Assembly (NCBI GenBank): GCA_002256145.1
Contig: NKIP01000003.1
Location: 1-64,000, forward strand
Direction: 5' to 3'
DNA length: 64,000 nt
Source of the DNA: Comamonadaceae bacterium PBBC1
Lineage (GTDB): Bacteria > Pseudomonadota > Gammaproteobacteria > Burkholderiales > Burkholderiaceae_C
Shown here: positions 8,790 to 19,091 of the stretch, in pieces
How the letters are laid out: the number at the start of each line of letters is the position of its first letter
How positions within the stretch are numbered: position 1 is the first letter of the stretch
The notes under the pieces: model-generated
Databases searched by the model: none
Seen by the model: the letters and a program-made list of their open reading frames with translations, nothing else
Told to the model about the DNA's origin: nothing
Translations under genes and position numbers: made by a program

Positions 8790-9983
8790 TCAGAACGCTT
8801 CAATGCCCAGCAGCGCCGCCGCTTGCAAGGCCGTGGCGCGAACCGCCTCAGGCGTGGCACCCGTGATGTTCAGGTGCCCCATCTTGCGACCGGGCCTGGC
8901 CGACAACTTGCCATACAGGTGCAGGTGGGTGCCGGGCAGCGCCAGCACGGCGTCCCAAGCGGGTGCACCACTTTCTGGCCACAAATCGCCCAGCAGGTTG
9001 AGCATGATGGACGGGGAATGCTGGCGTGGCTGCGTGAGCGGCAAACCCGCCAGCGTGCGCACCTGCAGCTCGAACTGCGACTGGTCACAGGCGTTCAGGG
9101 TGTAGTGGCCGCTGTTGTGTGGGCGCGGTGCCATCTCGTTGACGACCAGCTGGCCGCCTTCGAGAATGAAAAACTCCACACACAGCACACCCACGTAATG
9201 CAGGCCTTCGGCAATGGCACGGGTAGCGGCCACGGCTTGCGCGGCCAGATCGGCGGGCACCGCGCCGTCGTACACGCTGGTCACGGCCAGAATGCCTTCG
9301 CGATGCAGGTTCAGCTGCACCGGGAAATTCACCACCTGCCCATCGGCTCCACGCGCCACGATGACCGAGCATTCGGCTTGGAGGGGCAGCATTTTTTCAA
9401 GCACGCAGGGCACGTTTTTGAGCTGGTCCCAGGCGGCGCTCAATTCTTCACGGGTCTTGACGCGGATCTGGCCTTTGCCGTCGTAGCCCATGCGGGCTGT
9501 CTTCAAAATGCCTGGCAGCAAATCTTCACCCACAGCGGCCAATTGCTCGGGCTTGACGATGACCGCATGCGGTGCCACCGGCACACCGCAGCCCACAAAG
9601 TGGGCTTTTTCGGCCGCGCGGTCTTGCGCAATGGCCACGGCATCGGCACCCGGGGCCACCGGGCGGTGTGCGCCCAGCGTGACCAGCGCGGGCGCGGGCA
9701 CGTTTTCAAATTCGGTGGTGATGGCGGCGCAGCGCTGCATCAGCTGGGCCAGGCCTTGCTCGTCCAGGTAATCGGTCTGGATGTGATGGTGGCTCACCAG
9801 CCCGGCCGGGCTGGCGGTGTCGGGGTCGAGCACGGCGGTGAAATAACCCATGGCCTGCGCTGCATGCACGAACATGCGCCCAAGTTGTCCGCCGCCCATC
9901 ACGCCCAAGGTGGCGGGTTGGCCGTTGACGACTGCGCCAGGCAACATCACTTTGTGAAGCTTCTTGTTCAGGGGCTTGTTCAT
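8790..9983 (-). CDS. purK: 5-(carboxyamino)imidazole ribonucleotide synthase
   Basis: An ATP-grasp enzyme that carboxylates AIR to N5-CAIR in purine synthesis. The 397-residue product has the N-terminal [12 protein letters not shown] motif, the ATP-grasp middle ([20 protein letters not shown]) and the conserved [15 protein letters not shown] segment. Its start overlaps the purE stop by 4 bp (ATGA), indicating a coupled purE-purK-tsaC operon. Confidence 0.97.
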   Translation of the reverse strand: MNKPLNKKLHKVMLPGAVVNGQPATLGVMGGGQLGRMFVHAAQAMGYFTAVLDPDTASPAGLVSHHHIQTDYLDEQGLAQLMQRCAAITTEFENVPAPALVTLGAHRPVAPGADAVAIAQDRAAEKAHFVGCGVPVAPHAVIVKPEQLAAVGEDLLPGILKTARMGYDGKGQIRVKTREELSAAWDQLKNVPCVLEKMLPLQAECSVIVARGADGQVVNFPVQLNLHREGILAVTSVYDGAVPADLAAQAVAATRAIAEGLHYVGVLCVEFFILEGGQLVVNEMAPRPHNSGHYTLNACDQSQFELQVRTLAGLPLTQPRQHSPSIMLNLLGDLWPESGAPAWDAVLALPGTHLHLYGKLSARPGRKMGHLNITGATPEAVRATALQAAALLGIEAF

Positions 9984-10480
9984 GCGGCACCTACCGGGGG
10001 CAAGGTCATGGCGCGGGCCATGGCGGTCTGCTCGGCGCGAAAAGCTTCAAGCTTGACGCGAAGAGCAGGGTCGTTGTTGGCCAACATGGCCACGGCAAAC
10101 AGGGCGGCATTGGCCGCACCGGCTGCGCCAATGGCAAAGGTGGCCACCGGCACGCCCTTGGGCATTTGCACAATGCTGTGCAGCGAATCCACGCCCGACA
10201 AGGCCTTGGTCTGCACCGGCACGCCCAACACGGGCACCACCGTCTTGGCCGCGATCATGCCGGGCAAATGGGCTGCGCCGCCCGCGCCCGCGATGATGGC
10301 CTGCAAGCCGCGCTCGGCCGCTGTTTGTGCATAGGCAAACATATCGTCCGGCATTCTGTGGGCCGAAACCACGCGGGCATCGTGAGGGATGCCAAACTGT
10401 TGGAGAATCTGGACTGCGTGCTGCATGGTGTCCCAGTCGGAGCTGGAACCCATGACGACGCCGATGAGCGCTTGAGTCAT
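9980..10480 (-). CDS. purE: N5-CAIR mutase (class I PurE)
   Basis: This converts N5-CAIR to CAIR after PurK. The 166-residue product begins [19 protein letters not shown] and carries the SAHRMPDDM and [10 protein letters not shown] motifs of class I PurE. The reading frame is open far upstream, but only the ATG at 10480 gives a family-like N-terminus, and the upstream part is antisense to cnoX. The promoter lies in the 80-bp gap shared with cnoX. Confidence 0.96.
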   Translation of the reverse strand: MTQALIGVVMGSSSDWDTMQHAVQILQQFGIPHDARVVSAHRMPDDMFAYAQTAAERGLQAIIAGAGGAAHLPGMIAAKTVVPVLGVPVQTKALSGVDSLHSIVQMPKGVPVATFAIGAAGAANAALFAVAMLANNDPALRVKLEAFRAEQTAMARAMTLPPVGAA

Positions 10481-10561
10481 TGGGTGCTTTTCGTGATCAA
10501 TCTTGAATTTTAAGGTTTCGCTCTGCTCGGAGCCGAAACACAACCCGGAACACTGCCCGCC

Positions 10562-11509
10562 ATGATGGACGTCACGATACAAAATTTTGAAGCCGAGGTG
10601 ATTGAAGCCTCCATGACCACGCCCGTGCTGGTGGACTTTTGGGCCCCATGGTGCGGCCCCTGCAAATCGCTGGGCCCCATCCTGGAGCGGGTCGAGACCG
10701 CCCATGAAGGCCGCTTCAAGCTGGTCAAGATCAATTCGGACGAAGAACAGCAACTGGCCCAAGCCTTTGGCATCAAAAGCATCCCGACTTGCGTGCTGCT
10801 GATGAACGGCCAGCCGGTCGATGGCTTCATGGGTGCCTTGCCCGAGGGACAGGTCAAGCAGTTCCTGGACAAACACCTGCCCGCCCCAGGTGAGCAGCAA
10901 GCCCCAGCGCAAGAAGCTCTGCAACCCCATGAAGCCGATGACGCTGACAGCGCCCGCGCCGCACTGGAGCAGGCCTTGGCCACCAACCCCGGCAACGACG
11001 ATGCCCGTTTTGACTTGGTCAAACTGCTGATCGGACACGGTGAATTGGCCGAAGCCGCCGCCTTGCTGGCCCCGGCCATGGCCCGCATCCCGGTGCCCCT
11101 GCGCTTTGAGGCACAAACCCAGTGGCTCAATGCCCTGGATTTTGTGACCACCGACCCGCGTGGTCAGTGGGACTTGGACCAGTTTGACGCCTTGATCGCC
11201 CACAACAAACGTGATTTTGAAAGCCGCTTTGCCAAAAGCCGTCTCTTGATCGCCGTGGGCCAATGGGAAGCGGCCATGGACGAATTGCTGGAAATCATCA
11301 TGCGCGACAAGAAGTGGGACAACGAAGCCCCCCGCAAAACCTTTGTCGCCCTGCTGGAGCTGATGACCCCGCCCAAACCCAAAACGCAAGACGCCACCGG
11401 CAAATCCGCCGGCGGCATCGAGTTGATGGGCAAAGCCGCGCTGCAAGAAGACCCCCTGCTGGCCATGATCTCCAGCTACCGCCGCAAGCTGAGCATGGCG
11501 CTGAACTGA
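10562..11509 (+). CDS. cnoX: thioredoxin-TPR co-chaperone (CnoX/YbbN type)
   Basis: A thioredoxin domain (residues about 1-110) is joined to a C-terminal TPR-like helical region, 315 residues in all. The active site is a complete WCGPC (30-34), unlike E. coli CnoX, which lacks the redox pair; a redox-active co-chaperone is therefore possible. A DUF-like tail (about 215-315) has the sequence [18 protein letters not shown] typical of the YbbN group. Either of the first two Met codons may be used. It is divergent from purE. Confidence 0.9.
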   Translation: MMDVTIQNFEAEVIEASMTTPVLVDFWAPWCGPCKSLGPILERVETAHEGRFKLVKINSDEEQQLAQAFGIKSIPTCVLLMNGQPVDGFMGALPEGQVKQFLDKHLPAPGEQQAPAQEALQPHEADDADSARAALEQALATNPGNDDARFDLVKLLIGHGELAEAAALLAPAMARIPVPLRFEAQTQWLNALDFVTTDPRGQWDLDQFDALIAHNKRDFESRFAKSRLLIAVGQWEAAMDELLEIIMRDKKWDNEAPRKTFVALLELMTPPKPKTQDATGKSAGGIELMGKAALQEDPLLAMISSYRRKLSMALN

Positions 11510-11539
11510 ACGACATCTGCCACAACCCCACAGAGCCCC

Positions 11540-11622
11540 CCGTAGGTCGGTAGCTTTAGCTCCGACATGGGCTGTTGTGCCGTTGGGCTCTTGTCGGGGC
11601 TGAAGCCGCCGACCTACAAATA
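11540..11622. repeat. REP-like family A, inverted pair
   Basis: Two head-to-head units (about 11540-11571 and 11595-11622) share the GTAGGTCGG head and the pseudo-palindromic core. They sit between the convergent cnoX and Mpo1-like genes, so the transcripts of both would end in or near this pair. Confidence 0.8.
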
Positions 11623-11635
11623 CCGTCCAACGAGG

Positions 11636-12157
11636 TCAGTGTGCAGGCCCCGCTTGGCGTTCGATGTCCATGCGCATGGACGCCAGCAGGCCGAGGGCCA
11701 TGAGCACCTCGCCCACCACAAACATGGGGCCGACCAGCAAACCCACGATGTCGTCGGCAAAGGCGGGTTTTTTGCCCTCGAAGTAATGCCCGACAAACTG
11801 GATGATCCAGCCGATCACAAACAGGCCCAAGCCCGCCTGCCAGGCCAGCAGCCCAGCGGCTATGGCCCAGGGCACCAAGCCATGGGCGCAAGCGACCAGC
11901 AGGCCATTGACGAGGCTGGTGGCCACGCCCAGCAGCAATGCACCACGGGTTAAATACCACAGGCTCGTCAGCCCCCACAGGCACCAAGCCGGGGTCAGCG
12001 CCCACTCGCCCCACGCCCATGTCGGCTGGGTCAGCATCATGGCAATGGCCATGAAGATCAGGGGCACACCCAGCAAATGGGTGGCGATGTTGCGCCGGTC
12101 GCGGTGGTAGTGGGCGTACTGCACCATCAGTGCTGAAGCGGATCGGAAAAAACTCAT
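11636..12157 (-). CDS. Mpo1-like (DUF962/YGL010w) membrane protein
   Basis: A 173-residue polytopic membrane protein of the Mpo1-like family, whose yeast member is an iron-dependent 2-hydroxy fatty acid dioxygenase. The conserved His and Asp positions are visible: HYHRDRRNIATH (16-27) followed by GVP, and the second cluster GHYFEGKKPA. The start at 12157 has a strong ribosome binding site (AAGGAGA), which decides against an upstream in-frame start at 12199. The function in bacteria is not established. Confidence 0.85.
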   Translation of the reverse strand: MSFFRSASALMVQYAHYHRDRRNIATHLLGVPLIFMAIAMMLTQPTWAWGEWALTPAWCLWGLTSLWYLTRGALLLGVATSLVNGLLVACAHGLVPWAIAAGLLAWQAGLGLFVIGWIIQFVGHYFEGKKPAFADDIVGLLVGPMFVVGEVLMALGLLASMRMDIERQAGPAH

Positions 12158-12225
12158 GCGGGTGTCTCCTTTTGTTTCAAGCTCCAAGGGCCGACTCATC
12201 GCCAGGCGTCTTGTGACCTCCTGCT

Positions 12226-13134
12226 TCAGGCCATCAGCTTGGTCATGGCTTCTTCGTATTTGGCAGCCGTTTTCTCAATCACCTCACGCGGCAAGCGGGG
12301 TGCAGGCGGGGTTTTGTCCCAGGGCTTGCCGTTGATCTGGGCGGTTTCCAGCCAGTCGCGCAAAAACTGTTTGTCGTAACTGGGCGGGTTAGCGCCTTCC
12401 ACATAGCTGTCGGCAGGCCAGTAACGCGATGAATCGGGCGTCAACACCTCGTCCATCAACACCAGCGTGCCATCGGCATCCAGGCCAAACTCGAACTTGG
12501 TGTCGGCAATGATGATGCCCTTGGTGGCCGCGATGTCACGCGCCGCTTTGTAAAGCTGAATGCTGATGTCGCGGATGCGGGTGGCCAAGTCGACGCCGAT
12601 CATGGCCACGGTTTGCTCGAAGGTGATGTTTTCGTCGTGCTCGCCCACAGCGGCTTTGGCTGCGGGTGTGTAGATGGGTTCGGGCAAGCGGCTGGCGTTT
12701 TTCAGGCCAGCGGGCAGATTCACGCCGCAAACAGCTTGGTTGTCCTGGTATTCCTTCCAGCCGCTGCCGGCCAGATAACCGCGCACCACCGCCTCGACCG
12801 GGATGGGTTTGAGTCGCTTGACCAGCATGGAGCGACCGACAACCTGGGGCACCTCTTCGGCGCTCACCACGCTCTCGGGGGCGTCGCCCGTCAGGTGAAT
12901 AGGGCAAATGTTCAGGCCTTTGGGGCCGAGTTGGTCGAACCAGAACAGCGCCATTTGCGTCAACAACACCCCTTTGCCGGGAATGGGCTCGCCCATGATC
13001 ACGTCGAACGCGCTGATGCGGTCCGACGCCACCATCAAGATGCGGTCGTCACCCACCGCGTAGTTGTCGCGCACCTTGCCACGGGCCAGCAGGGGCAAGG
13101 AAGTCAGGGCTGATGTGTGGAGGGCAGAGTTCAT
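12226..13134 (-). CDS. purC: SAICAR synthetase
   Basis: Phosphoribosylaminoimidazole-succinocarboxamide synthase, which joins CAIR and aspartate. The 302-residue product shows [17 protein letters not shown] near the N-terminus and the DTKFEFGLD segment. Length matches the longer, yeast Ade1-like form found in betaproteobacteria. It begins downstream of the fba terminator, so it probably has its own promoter in the 80-bp gap. purE and purK lie 2 kb away on the same strand. Confidence 0.96.
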   Translation of the reverse strand: MNSALHTSALTSLPLLARGKVRDNYAVGDDRILMVASDRISAFDVIMGEPIPGKGVLLTQMALFWFDQLGPKGLNICPIHLTGDAPESVVSAEEVPQVVGRSMLVKRLKPIPVEAVVRGYLAGSGWKEYQDNQAVCGVNLPAGLKNASRLPEPIYTPAAKAAVGEHDENITFEQTVAMIGVDLATRIRDISIQLYKAARDIAATKGIIIADTKFEFGLDADGTLVLMDEVLTPDSSRYWPADSYVEGANPPSYDKQFLRDWLETAQINGKPWDKTPPAPRLPREVIEKTAAKYEEAMTKLMA

Positions 13135-13156
13135 GGCTAAACAATCAAGCAACGGC

Positions 13157-13192
13157 AAAAAAGAAAAAGGCCCGTTGAACAGTCAACGGGCC
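13157..13192 (-). terminator. rho-independent terminator of fba
   Basis: A perfect 10-bp stem (13169-13178 with 13183-13192, 4-nt loop) is followed on the minus strand by a T-rich tract (complement of 13157-13168). It lies about 20 bp beyond the fba stop. Confidence 0.93.
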
Positions 13193-13214
13193 ATTCGCGT
13201 CAATTATCGCAGGC

Positions 13215-14279
13215 TCAGTTCACCACTTGCGCCAGCTCACCCCGGGCATAACGGGCGGCCACCACCTGCAGGTTGTCGCCTTTGATCTTGGGCGCTTGGC
13301 CTTCGCAGCCGAACTCCAGATAGCGCTGCTTGCAGATTTGCTTGGCCGCTTCGCGGGCAGGCTTGAGCCATTCGCGGGCGTCGAATTTGTCGGGGTTTTC
13401 CACCAAAAACTTGCGCACGGCGGCCGTCATGGCCAGGCGGATGTCGGTGTCGATGTTGATCTTGCGCACGCCGAATTTGATGGCTTCCTGGATTTCCTCG
13501 ACGGGCACGCCGTAGGTTTCCTTCATCTTGCCGCCGTACTGGTTGATCAGGGCCAGCAGGTCTTGCGGCACGCTGGACGAGCCATGCATGACCAAATGGG
13601 TGTTGGGGATGCGGGCGTGGATTTCCTTGACGCGGCTGATGGCCAGGATGTCGCCTGTGGGCTTGCGGCTGAACTTGTAGGCGCCGTGGCTGGTGCCAAT
13701 GGCAATGGCCAGCGCGTCCAGACCGGTGGCCTTGACAAACTGCGCAGCTTCTTCGGGGTCGGTCAGCATCTGGCTGTGGTCGAGCTTGCCTTCAGCGCCA
13801 ATGCCGTCTTCTTCACCGGCTTCGCCGGTTTCCAAGTTGCCCAGGCAACCGAGTTCGCCTTCGACCGACACGCCCGCCAAGTGGGCCATGTCCACCACGC
13901 GGCGGGTCACGTCCACGTTGTAAGCGAAGTCTGCAGGGGTCTTGCCGTCTTCGAGCAAAGAGCCATCCATCATGACCGACGAGAAACCCAGGTTGATCGC
14001 GCCCTGGCAGATGGCGGGACTTTGGCCGTGGTCCTGGTGCATGACCAGGGGAATGTGCGGCCACTGCTCGGTGGCGGCCAAAATCAGGTGCTTGATGAAG
14101 GGCTCGCCTGCGTATTTGCGTGCACCAGCGCTGGCCTGCAAGATGACGGGAGCGCCGACTTCGTCGGCCGCCGTCATGACGGCCTGGACTTGCTCCAGGT
14201 TGTTGACGTTGAAAGCTGGAATGCCGTAGCCGTTGGCGGCGGCGTGGTCCAGCAGCTCGCGCATTGAAACGAGTGCCAT
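13215..14279 (-). CDS. fba: class II fructose-bisphosphate aldolase
   Basis: A zinc-dependent aldolase of glycolysis, gluconeogenesis or the Calvin cycle. The 354-residue product has the catalytic/zinc segment HQDHG (81-85) and the SSVMMDGS motif. It resembles the longer Calvin-cycle subtype with the central insertion [11 protein letters not shown] 14279 is chosen because [10 protein letters not shown] matches the family N-terminus, while the upstream open frame does not. It has its own terminator. Confidence 0.96.
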   Translation of the reverse strand: MALVSMRELLDHAAANGYGIPAFNVNNLEQVQAVMTAADEVGAPVILQASAGARKYAGEPFIKHLILAATEQWPHIPLVMHQDHGQSPAICQGAINLGFSSVMMDGSLLEDGKTPADFAYNVDVTRRVVDMAHLAGVSVEGELGCLGNLETGEAGEEDGIGAEGKLDHSQMLTDPEEAAQFVKATGLDALAIAIGTSHGAYKFSRKPTGDILAISRVKEIHARIPNTHLVMHGSSSVPQDLLALINQYGGKMKETYGVPVEEIQEAIKFGVRKINIDTDIRLAMTAAVRKFLVENPDKFDAREWLKPAREAAKQICKQRYLEFGCEGQAPKIKGDNLQVVAARYARGELAQVVN

Positions 14280-14406
14280 GGTGGTGTGTCCCGGGGAAGT
14301 TGAAAATTCAGACAAGTCGGCCTGTACCCAACTTGTAACTTCCATAATTTTACGCCGCCCCACCATGAACCTGAGTGGCACAGGGCGCTTTCAAAGCGCC
14401 ACCGGT

Positions 14407-15006
14407 TCAAACCCGAAAGTGTTCGCGTGCCAGGGTTTTGAGTTCTTCATCGGTCTTGGCGCTTTTGCAGGCCACAGCCCAGATGTCAAAGGCACCTGGC
14501 CGGACCAGCGTAGCGACCCAAGGAAAACCACAGGCATTGAGGGTGCCGCGCAGCACTTTTTCGGTAAAGCCACAGCGGTGGGCCATGAAGAGATTGCCCG
14601 CCCCCATGTAGTTTCTGTGGCCGTACAGGATGTCGATGGGGGCAATGGGGCCGGCCGGTGATTCATAAGCCGTCTCGGTGAGTTTGTCCTCGGCCACCAA
14701 GGCACACACCGACTTCAGGTCTGGGCAGGTGATGACACAAAACCCGTCATCGGCCAACACGCGCACAAATTCGGCCAGCGCCGTGGGCACCTCGTGTGGG
14801 TAAAGGTGTTCGATGTTGTGGCTCGAAAAAATGGCATCAACCGACTGGTCCTTGACTTGAGACATGTCGGTCATGGAACCCAGGATGTCGGGCTGCACCG
14901 TGGGATCGATGTCCAGGCGCAACTCTTGCCAGTGACCGTTGTTGAAGCCTGGGGTGGTGTGTTCCAGGCGGGCGTGGCCTGGGCCGACGTGCAAGAGTTT
15001 TTTCAT
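14407..15006 (-). CDS. class I SAM-dependent methyltransferase
   Basis: A 199-residue methyltransferase-like protein. The nucleotide-binding motif I region is HVGPGHARLEH, motif II is LRLDIDP, and the SSHNIEHLYPHE segment is typical of the methyltransferase type 11 group. The substrate is unknown. The gene is divergent from a TPR-protein gene across an AT-rich 130-bp region. A short hairpin (14387-14403) follows its stop but lacks a T-tract. Confidence 0.82.
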   Translation of the reverse strand: MKKLLHVGPGHARLEHTTPGFNNGHWQELRLDIDPTVQPDILGSMTDMSQVKDQSVDAIFSSHNIEHLYPHEVPTALAEFVRVLADDGFCVITCPDLKSVCALVAEDKLTETAYESPAGPIAPIDILYGHRNYMGAGNLFMAHRCGFTEKVLRGTLNACGFPWVATLVRPGAFDIWAVACKSAKTDEELKTLAREHFRV

Positions 15007-15139
15007 GGTGAATGAGTGTGGTTAAAAGGTGAGAATGCCAGACTTTTAAATGAGAAATTAATGTACAAGAAAAAAACAATACGCGAACTCTGGACATATT
15101 TGATTCAAAATTAGTGATACGGACAAATTCGGGTTATTC

Positions 15140-16087
15140 ATGGACCACACACTCAACACAACGCCTCCCACATTGGGACTGGAAGAGGGTCAAGCCGCCT
15201 TCAAAAACGGTGACTGGGCACAGTCACTGGCCTTGGCCACACAATTTTTGGAACACCACAACGACTCGATCGCGGGCTGGATGTTGAAAGCTCGCAGCCT
15301 GGTGCAACTCGGTCAATGGGATGCGGCACACGAGGCATTTGCACAGGTCCTTCAAGGGGCACCTGCTGACTACAACGCTTGGCTGGAAACCGGGCATTTG
15401 CACTTTGCGCAAGGCCAATTCGCGCAAGCCAGCACCGCCTACGAACGTGCGGTGGCCTTGTCCAACGAGCGCTTTGAGGCGCATTTGGCCTTGGCGCGGG
15501 TAGCGCTCGTCAATGGTCAGCAGGCCATGGCCGAGCGCCTCTATGCCAAGGCCATCCAGGCGGCCCAAGGTGTGGATGTGCCCACCCAGCGCCTAGTGCA
15601 TTGGCGCATGGGCCAGTACCTGCTGGACGCAGGACACGCCCAAGAGGCGACCGTGAGTTTTTCAGATGCCTTGCTGTGGCTCAAGGATGTGAACAAACCC
15701 GCTGCCCGCAACCACGTGGCCGAAGTGCAAATGGATTGGGCCTGTGCCTTGATGCGTTTGGACCAACGTGAACGCGCCCTGCAATTGTTCACATCGGCAG
15801 CGGCCATGGCGTCACGGGAAAACACCTTGACGCGTTTGGCTGTCTTGAACCAACAACACGACTTTGAGGAACAAGCGCTGGCTGTGGCGCGACGGTGCGT
15901 GCAATTGTTTCCACAAAGCTCCGGGGCACACTTGAATCTGGCGCATGTGTTGATGGAAAGCGGGCAACTGGCAGCGGCTGAAGGGGTCTTGGCGCAAGCC
16001 GAAAGCCTGAGGACCATGCCTGGCGCAACAGACCTGCGGGCCGCATTGGCCACCAAACTGGGCGATGCCCCAAAGCCAGCGCCTTGA
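15140..16087 (+). CDS. tetratricopeptide repeat protein
   Basis: A 315-residue cytoplasmic protein made of helical TPR-like repeats, for example AWLETGHLHFAQGQFAQAST and AHLNLAHVLMESGQLAAAEG, without a signal peptide or catalytic domain. It is divergently arranged with the methyltransferase gene, which suggests, but does not show, a linked role. The specific function is unknown. Confidence 0.8.
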   Translation: MDHTLNTTPPTLGLEEGQAAFKNGDWAQSLALATQFLEHHNDSIAGWMLKARSLVQLGQWDAAHEAFAQVLQGAPADYNAWLETGHLHFAQGQFAQASTAYERAVALSNERFEAHLALARVALVNGQQAMAERLYAKAIQAAQGVDVPTQRLVHWRMGQYLLDAGHAQEATVSFSDALLWLKDVNKPAARNHVAEVQMDWACALMRLDQRERALQLFTSAAAMASRENTLTRLAVLNQQHDFEEQALAVARRCVQLFPQSSGAHLNLAHVLMESGQLAAAEGVLAQAESLRTMPGATDLRAALATKLGDAPKPAP

Positions 16088-16096
16088 CAAGGCATT

Positions 16097-16130
16097 GACA
16101 CCTCGGAAACCCATGGGACTGCGAGGTGTC
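16097..16130. terminator. hairpin between convergent genes
   Basis: A perfect 9-bp stem (GACACCTCG at 16097-16105 with its complement at 16122-16130) encloses a loop that itself contains CCCATGGG. It lies between the convergent TPR gene and pyk. The T-tract is weak, so it may be a bidirectional RNA-end structure. Confidence 0.55.
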
Positions 16131-16147
16131 TTGACGCCCGGGCGCTG

Positions 16148-17581
16148 TCAGGCGACTTTGCAGATTTTCAGCATGTTGGTGCCCCCGGGTGAACCCATGG
16201 GCTCGCCACAAGTGATGGCATACACATCGCCCGTGCTGACAATGCCGCGATCTTTCAGATGCGCCTCGGCCTCTGCCAAAGCGGTGTCACGGTCTGCGCT
16301 GGTGTCCATCAGCAAAGGCCGCACATTGCGGTACAGCGCCATCTTGCGCTGCGAGGTCAACTTGGTGGTCAGTGCATAAATGGGAACATGCACCCGGTGA
16401 CGGCTCATCCACAAGGCCGTGGAGCCCGATTCGGTCATGGCCACAATGGCTTTGGCCCCCAAGTGGTGGGCCGTGAACAAGGCGCCCATGGCGATCGACT
16501 GGTCAATGCGGCTGAACGACTGGCCTTTGAAGTCGGCATCGAGGGCCGGGTCCTCGGCGCTTTCAGCGGCAGCGCAAATCTTGGCCATTTCTTCCACCGT
16601 CTCCAGCGGGTATTTGCCCGCAGCGGTTTCAGCGCTCAGCATCACGGCATCGGTGCCGTCAAGCACGGCATTGGCCACGTCCGACACTTCGGCGCGGGTG
16701 GGCACCGGGTTGGTGATCATGCTCTCCATCATCTGGGTGGCGGTGATGACGACCTTGTCGTGCACCTTGGCCAACTTGATCATGCGTTTTTGCAAGGCCG
16801 GCACCGCGGCGTTGCCCACTTCTACGGCCAAGTCGCCACGCGCAACCATGATGCCGTCGCTGGCTTTGAGAATGGCTTCCAGGTGGGGAATGGCTTCGGC
16901 GCGTTCGATCTTGGCGATCAAACCCGGCTTGTGGCCGTATTCGGCACCGGCCACATTGCACAGCTGGCGGGCCATTTCCATGTCGGTGGCGTTTTTGGGA
17001 AAGCTCACCGCCACATAGTCGGCACGCAAACTCATGGCGGTTTTGATGTCGTCCATGTCCTTGGCGGTCAGGGCCGCCGCCGTCAAGCCACCGCCTTGCT
17101 TGTTGATGCCCTTGTTATTGGACAACTCGCCGCCCAACTTGACGGTGGTGTGCACTTGCTCACCCTTGACGGCATTGACGGTGAGCACGATCAGCCCATC
17201 ATTGAGCAACAGCACATCGCCGGCCTTGACGTCGCGGGGCAGCTCTTTGTAATCGAGTCCCACGCCCTGGATGTCGCCAAGCTCGGTGCGCGAGGCGTCC
17301 AACACAAAAGGCTCGCCCGGCTCCAGCATGACTTTGCCCTCGGCAAACTTGCCGACGCGAATTTTGGGGCCCTGCAAATCGGCCATGATGGCCACTTCTC
17401 GGCCAGCGCGTTGCGAGGCCTCACGCACGAGGCGGGCACGGTCCACATGGTCTTGCGCCTTGCCGTGGCTGAAATTGAGCCGGACCACGTTCACGCCAGC
17501 GCGGATCATGGCCTCAAGCAGTGCGGGATCGCTGGATGCAGGGCCTAAGGTGGCAACAATCTTGGTGGCGCGACGAGGCAT
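16148..17581 (-). CDS. pyk: pyruvate kinase
   Basis: This converts phosphoenolpyruvate and ADP to pyruvate and ATP. The 477-residue product has the start RRATKIVATLGPAS, the RLNFSHG motif, MVARGDLAVEVG and the ATQMMESMI active-site segment. Full length; PykA type. It is the first gene on the minus strand in the order pyk, methyltransferase, fba, purC, characteristic of Comamonadaceae central metabolism loci (inference). Confidence 0.96.
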   Translation of the reverse strand: MPRRATKIVATLGPASSDPALLEAMIRAGVNVVRLNFSHGKAQDHVDRARLVREASQRAGREVAIMADLQGPKIRVGKFAEGKVMLEPGEPFVLDASRTELGDIQGVGLDYKELPRDVKAGDVLLLNDGLIVLTVNAVKGEQVHTTVKLGGELSNNKGINKQGGGLTAAALTAKDMDDIKTAMSLRADYVAVSFPKNATDMEMARQLCNVAGAEYGHKPGLIAKIERAEAIPHLEAILKASDGIMVARGDLAVEVGNAAVPALQKRMIKLAKVHDKVVITATQMMESMITNPVPTRAEVSDVANAVLDGTDAVMLSAETAAGKYPLETVEEMAKICAAAESAEDPALDADFKGQSFSRIDQSIAMGALFTAHHLGAKAIVAMTESGSTALWMSRHRVHVPIYALTTKLTSQRKMALYRNVRPLLMDTSADRDTALAEAEAHLKDRGIVSTGDVYAITCGEPMGSPGGTNMLKICKVA

Positions 17582-17809
17582 TGAAAATCTCCGTGTTATT
17601 CAGTTTCAATTCTCACACGGAATCGGTTACAAATCGGGTTCTTTCGGTGCAGCTCAAGGGGCCGGGAGTGCCAGCTTGCAGCGCAGGCTGTGGGCTTTTG
17701 AAAGCATGTTGACATGTTGATCCTGCAAGATAGCGCCTGTTCCCCTTGGCAAACCCCCTGAATTGATTTTTGTCAGCCCAAAGAAATGCCGGGCCGACTA
17801 AACTCCTAT

Positions 17810-18949
17810 ATGAGCGATTTACACACAAGCGTCATGACAGCCTTACACACCCCTCACGCCGAACAGCCCATTGCCTTGGACCAACCCCTGCCACACCGCA
17901 AAACTTTGCGCGAGTGGCTGATTCCTTTATCAGGACGCAGCACCGTGCGTGCCTTTGTTCTGCTGGTGCTGGATTACGCTTTGTTTTTCGCCTTGATCAC
18001 CGGCACCATCGCGCTGGATTCGGTCTGGCTCAAAGTGCTGTGTGCACTGGCAGCCGGTTTTGTGATCGGTCGTCTGTTCATCATTGGCCATGACGCTTGC
18101 CATCAGAGCCTGACGCCTCGGCGCGAACTCAACAAAGTGTTGGGCCGCATCGCCTTTTTGCCATCACTGACCCCCTACAGCCTGTGGGACACCGGTCACA
18201 ACGTGGTGCACCACGGCTACACCAACCTCAAGGGCGTCGACTTTGTTTGGACCCCGCTGACCGCTGCCGAGTTTGAAGCCCTGAGCCCCATGCAAAAGCT
18301 GCTCGAGCGTGCCTACCGCAGCGGCTGGGCACCGGGCTTGTATTACATGATCGAAATCTGGTGGAAACGCGAGTTCTTCCCCAACAAAACCCACATGCCC
18401 ACACGCCGTCCGATTTTCTTCAAGGACAGCCTCTTGGTCAGCCTGTTTGGTGCCGCCTGGATCGGCACCATCGCTGCCGCTGCCGTGCTGACCAACCAAT
18501 CGGTTGGGCTTTCCTTGCTGCTGGGTTTTGTGGTGCCCTTCTTCTTTTGGAACACCATGATCGGCTTTGTGGTCTATGTGCACCACACCCACGTCAAAGT
18601 GTCTTGGCATGACAACAAAGCCGCTTGGACCAAAGCGGCACCCTTTGTGTCGACCACGGTGCACCTGACCTTCCCCTTCAACATCGGCGCGATGATGCAC
18701 CACATCATGGAGCACACGGCCCACCATGTGGACATGAGCATCCCGCTGTACCGCCTGAAGCAAGCGCAAACCAAGCTCGAAGAAATGCTGCCCGGGCGCA
18801 TCATCGTGCAAGCCTTCTCTTGGAAGTGGTATTTCGAGACCGCCAAAAACTGCAAGATGTACGACTTCTCACGCGAATGCTGGACCGACTTCAAGGGCAA
18901 TATGACAAGCCCGGTTCGGGGCAACTTGCCACCTGCGGCTCAGGCCTGA
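17810..18949 (+). CDS. membrane fatty acid desaturase
   Basis: A di-iron membrane desaturase of about 379 residues. The three histidine boxes are present: HDACH, HNVVHH and HTAHH. Hydrophobic helices flank them as expected. Start choice is uncertain: ATG 17810 is used here, while ATG 17786 upstream and ATG 17834 downstream are alternatives, and none has a strong ribosome binding site. The gene is monocistronic with a strong terminator. The exact acyl substrate cannot be read from sequence. Confidence 0.88.
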   Translation: MSDLHTSVMTALHTPHAEQPIALDQPLPHRKTLREWLIPLSGRSTVRAFVLLVLDYALFFALITGTIALDSVWLKVLCALAAGFVIGRLFIIGHDACHQSLTPRRELNKVLGRIAFLPSLTPYSLWDTGHNVVHHGYTNLKGVDFVWTPLTAAEFEALSPMQKLLERAYRSGWAPGLYYMIEIWWKREFFPNKTHMPTRRPIFFKDSLLVSLFGAAWIGTIAAAAVLTNQSVGLSLLLGFVVPFFFWNTMIGFVVYVHHTHVKVSWHDNKAAWTKAAPFVSTTVHLTFPFNIGAMMHHIMEHTAHHVDMSIPLYRLKQAQTKLEEMLPGRIIVQAFSWKWYFETAKNCKMYDFSRECWTDFKGNMTSPVRGNLPPAAQA

Positions 18950-18971
18950 TCGGGGCTTCGCCTCAAGCAAC

Positions 18972-18998
18972 AAAAAACCCCGCGATGCGGGGTTTTTT
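18972..18998. terminator. rho-independent terminator after desaturase gene
   Basis: A CCCCGC/GCGGGG stem (18978-18983 with 18987-18992) is flanked by six As and six Ts, so it can act on both strands. It lies about 25 bp after the desaturase stop. Confidence 0.93.
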
Positions 18999-19016
18999 GT
19001 TGGCAATCCGGAACTT

Positions 19017-19086
19017 CATGTCGGCTCTGTTGCCGCCGACCTGCGAATACCGCGCTTCCCGTAGGTCGGCGGCAACAGAGCCGACA
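19017..19086. repeat. REP-like family A variant, inverted pair
   Basis: Two inverted units (19017-19042 and 19060-19086) have the GTAGGTCGGCGG head but a changed inner core, GCAACAGAGC instead of CTTCAGCCC. Both arms changed together, so pairing is kept. This indicates selection or gene conversion on the palindrome. It lies between the convergent desaturase and pgk genes. Confidence 0.75.
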
Positions 19087-19091
19087 ATGCT

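Noticed and set aside
9980..11446. A 488-codon open frame on the minus strand covering purE and the region antisense to cnoX
   Set aside because: Only the 3' part (PurE) shows family similarity; the rest is antisense to a clear gene in a high-GC genome where long antisense frames are common.
14387..14403. Hairpin GGCGCTTT/AAAGCGCC after the methyltransferase gene as a terminator
   Set aside because: It lacks a T-tract on the minus strand, so it was not listed as a terminator.
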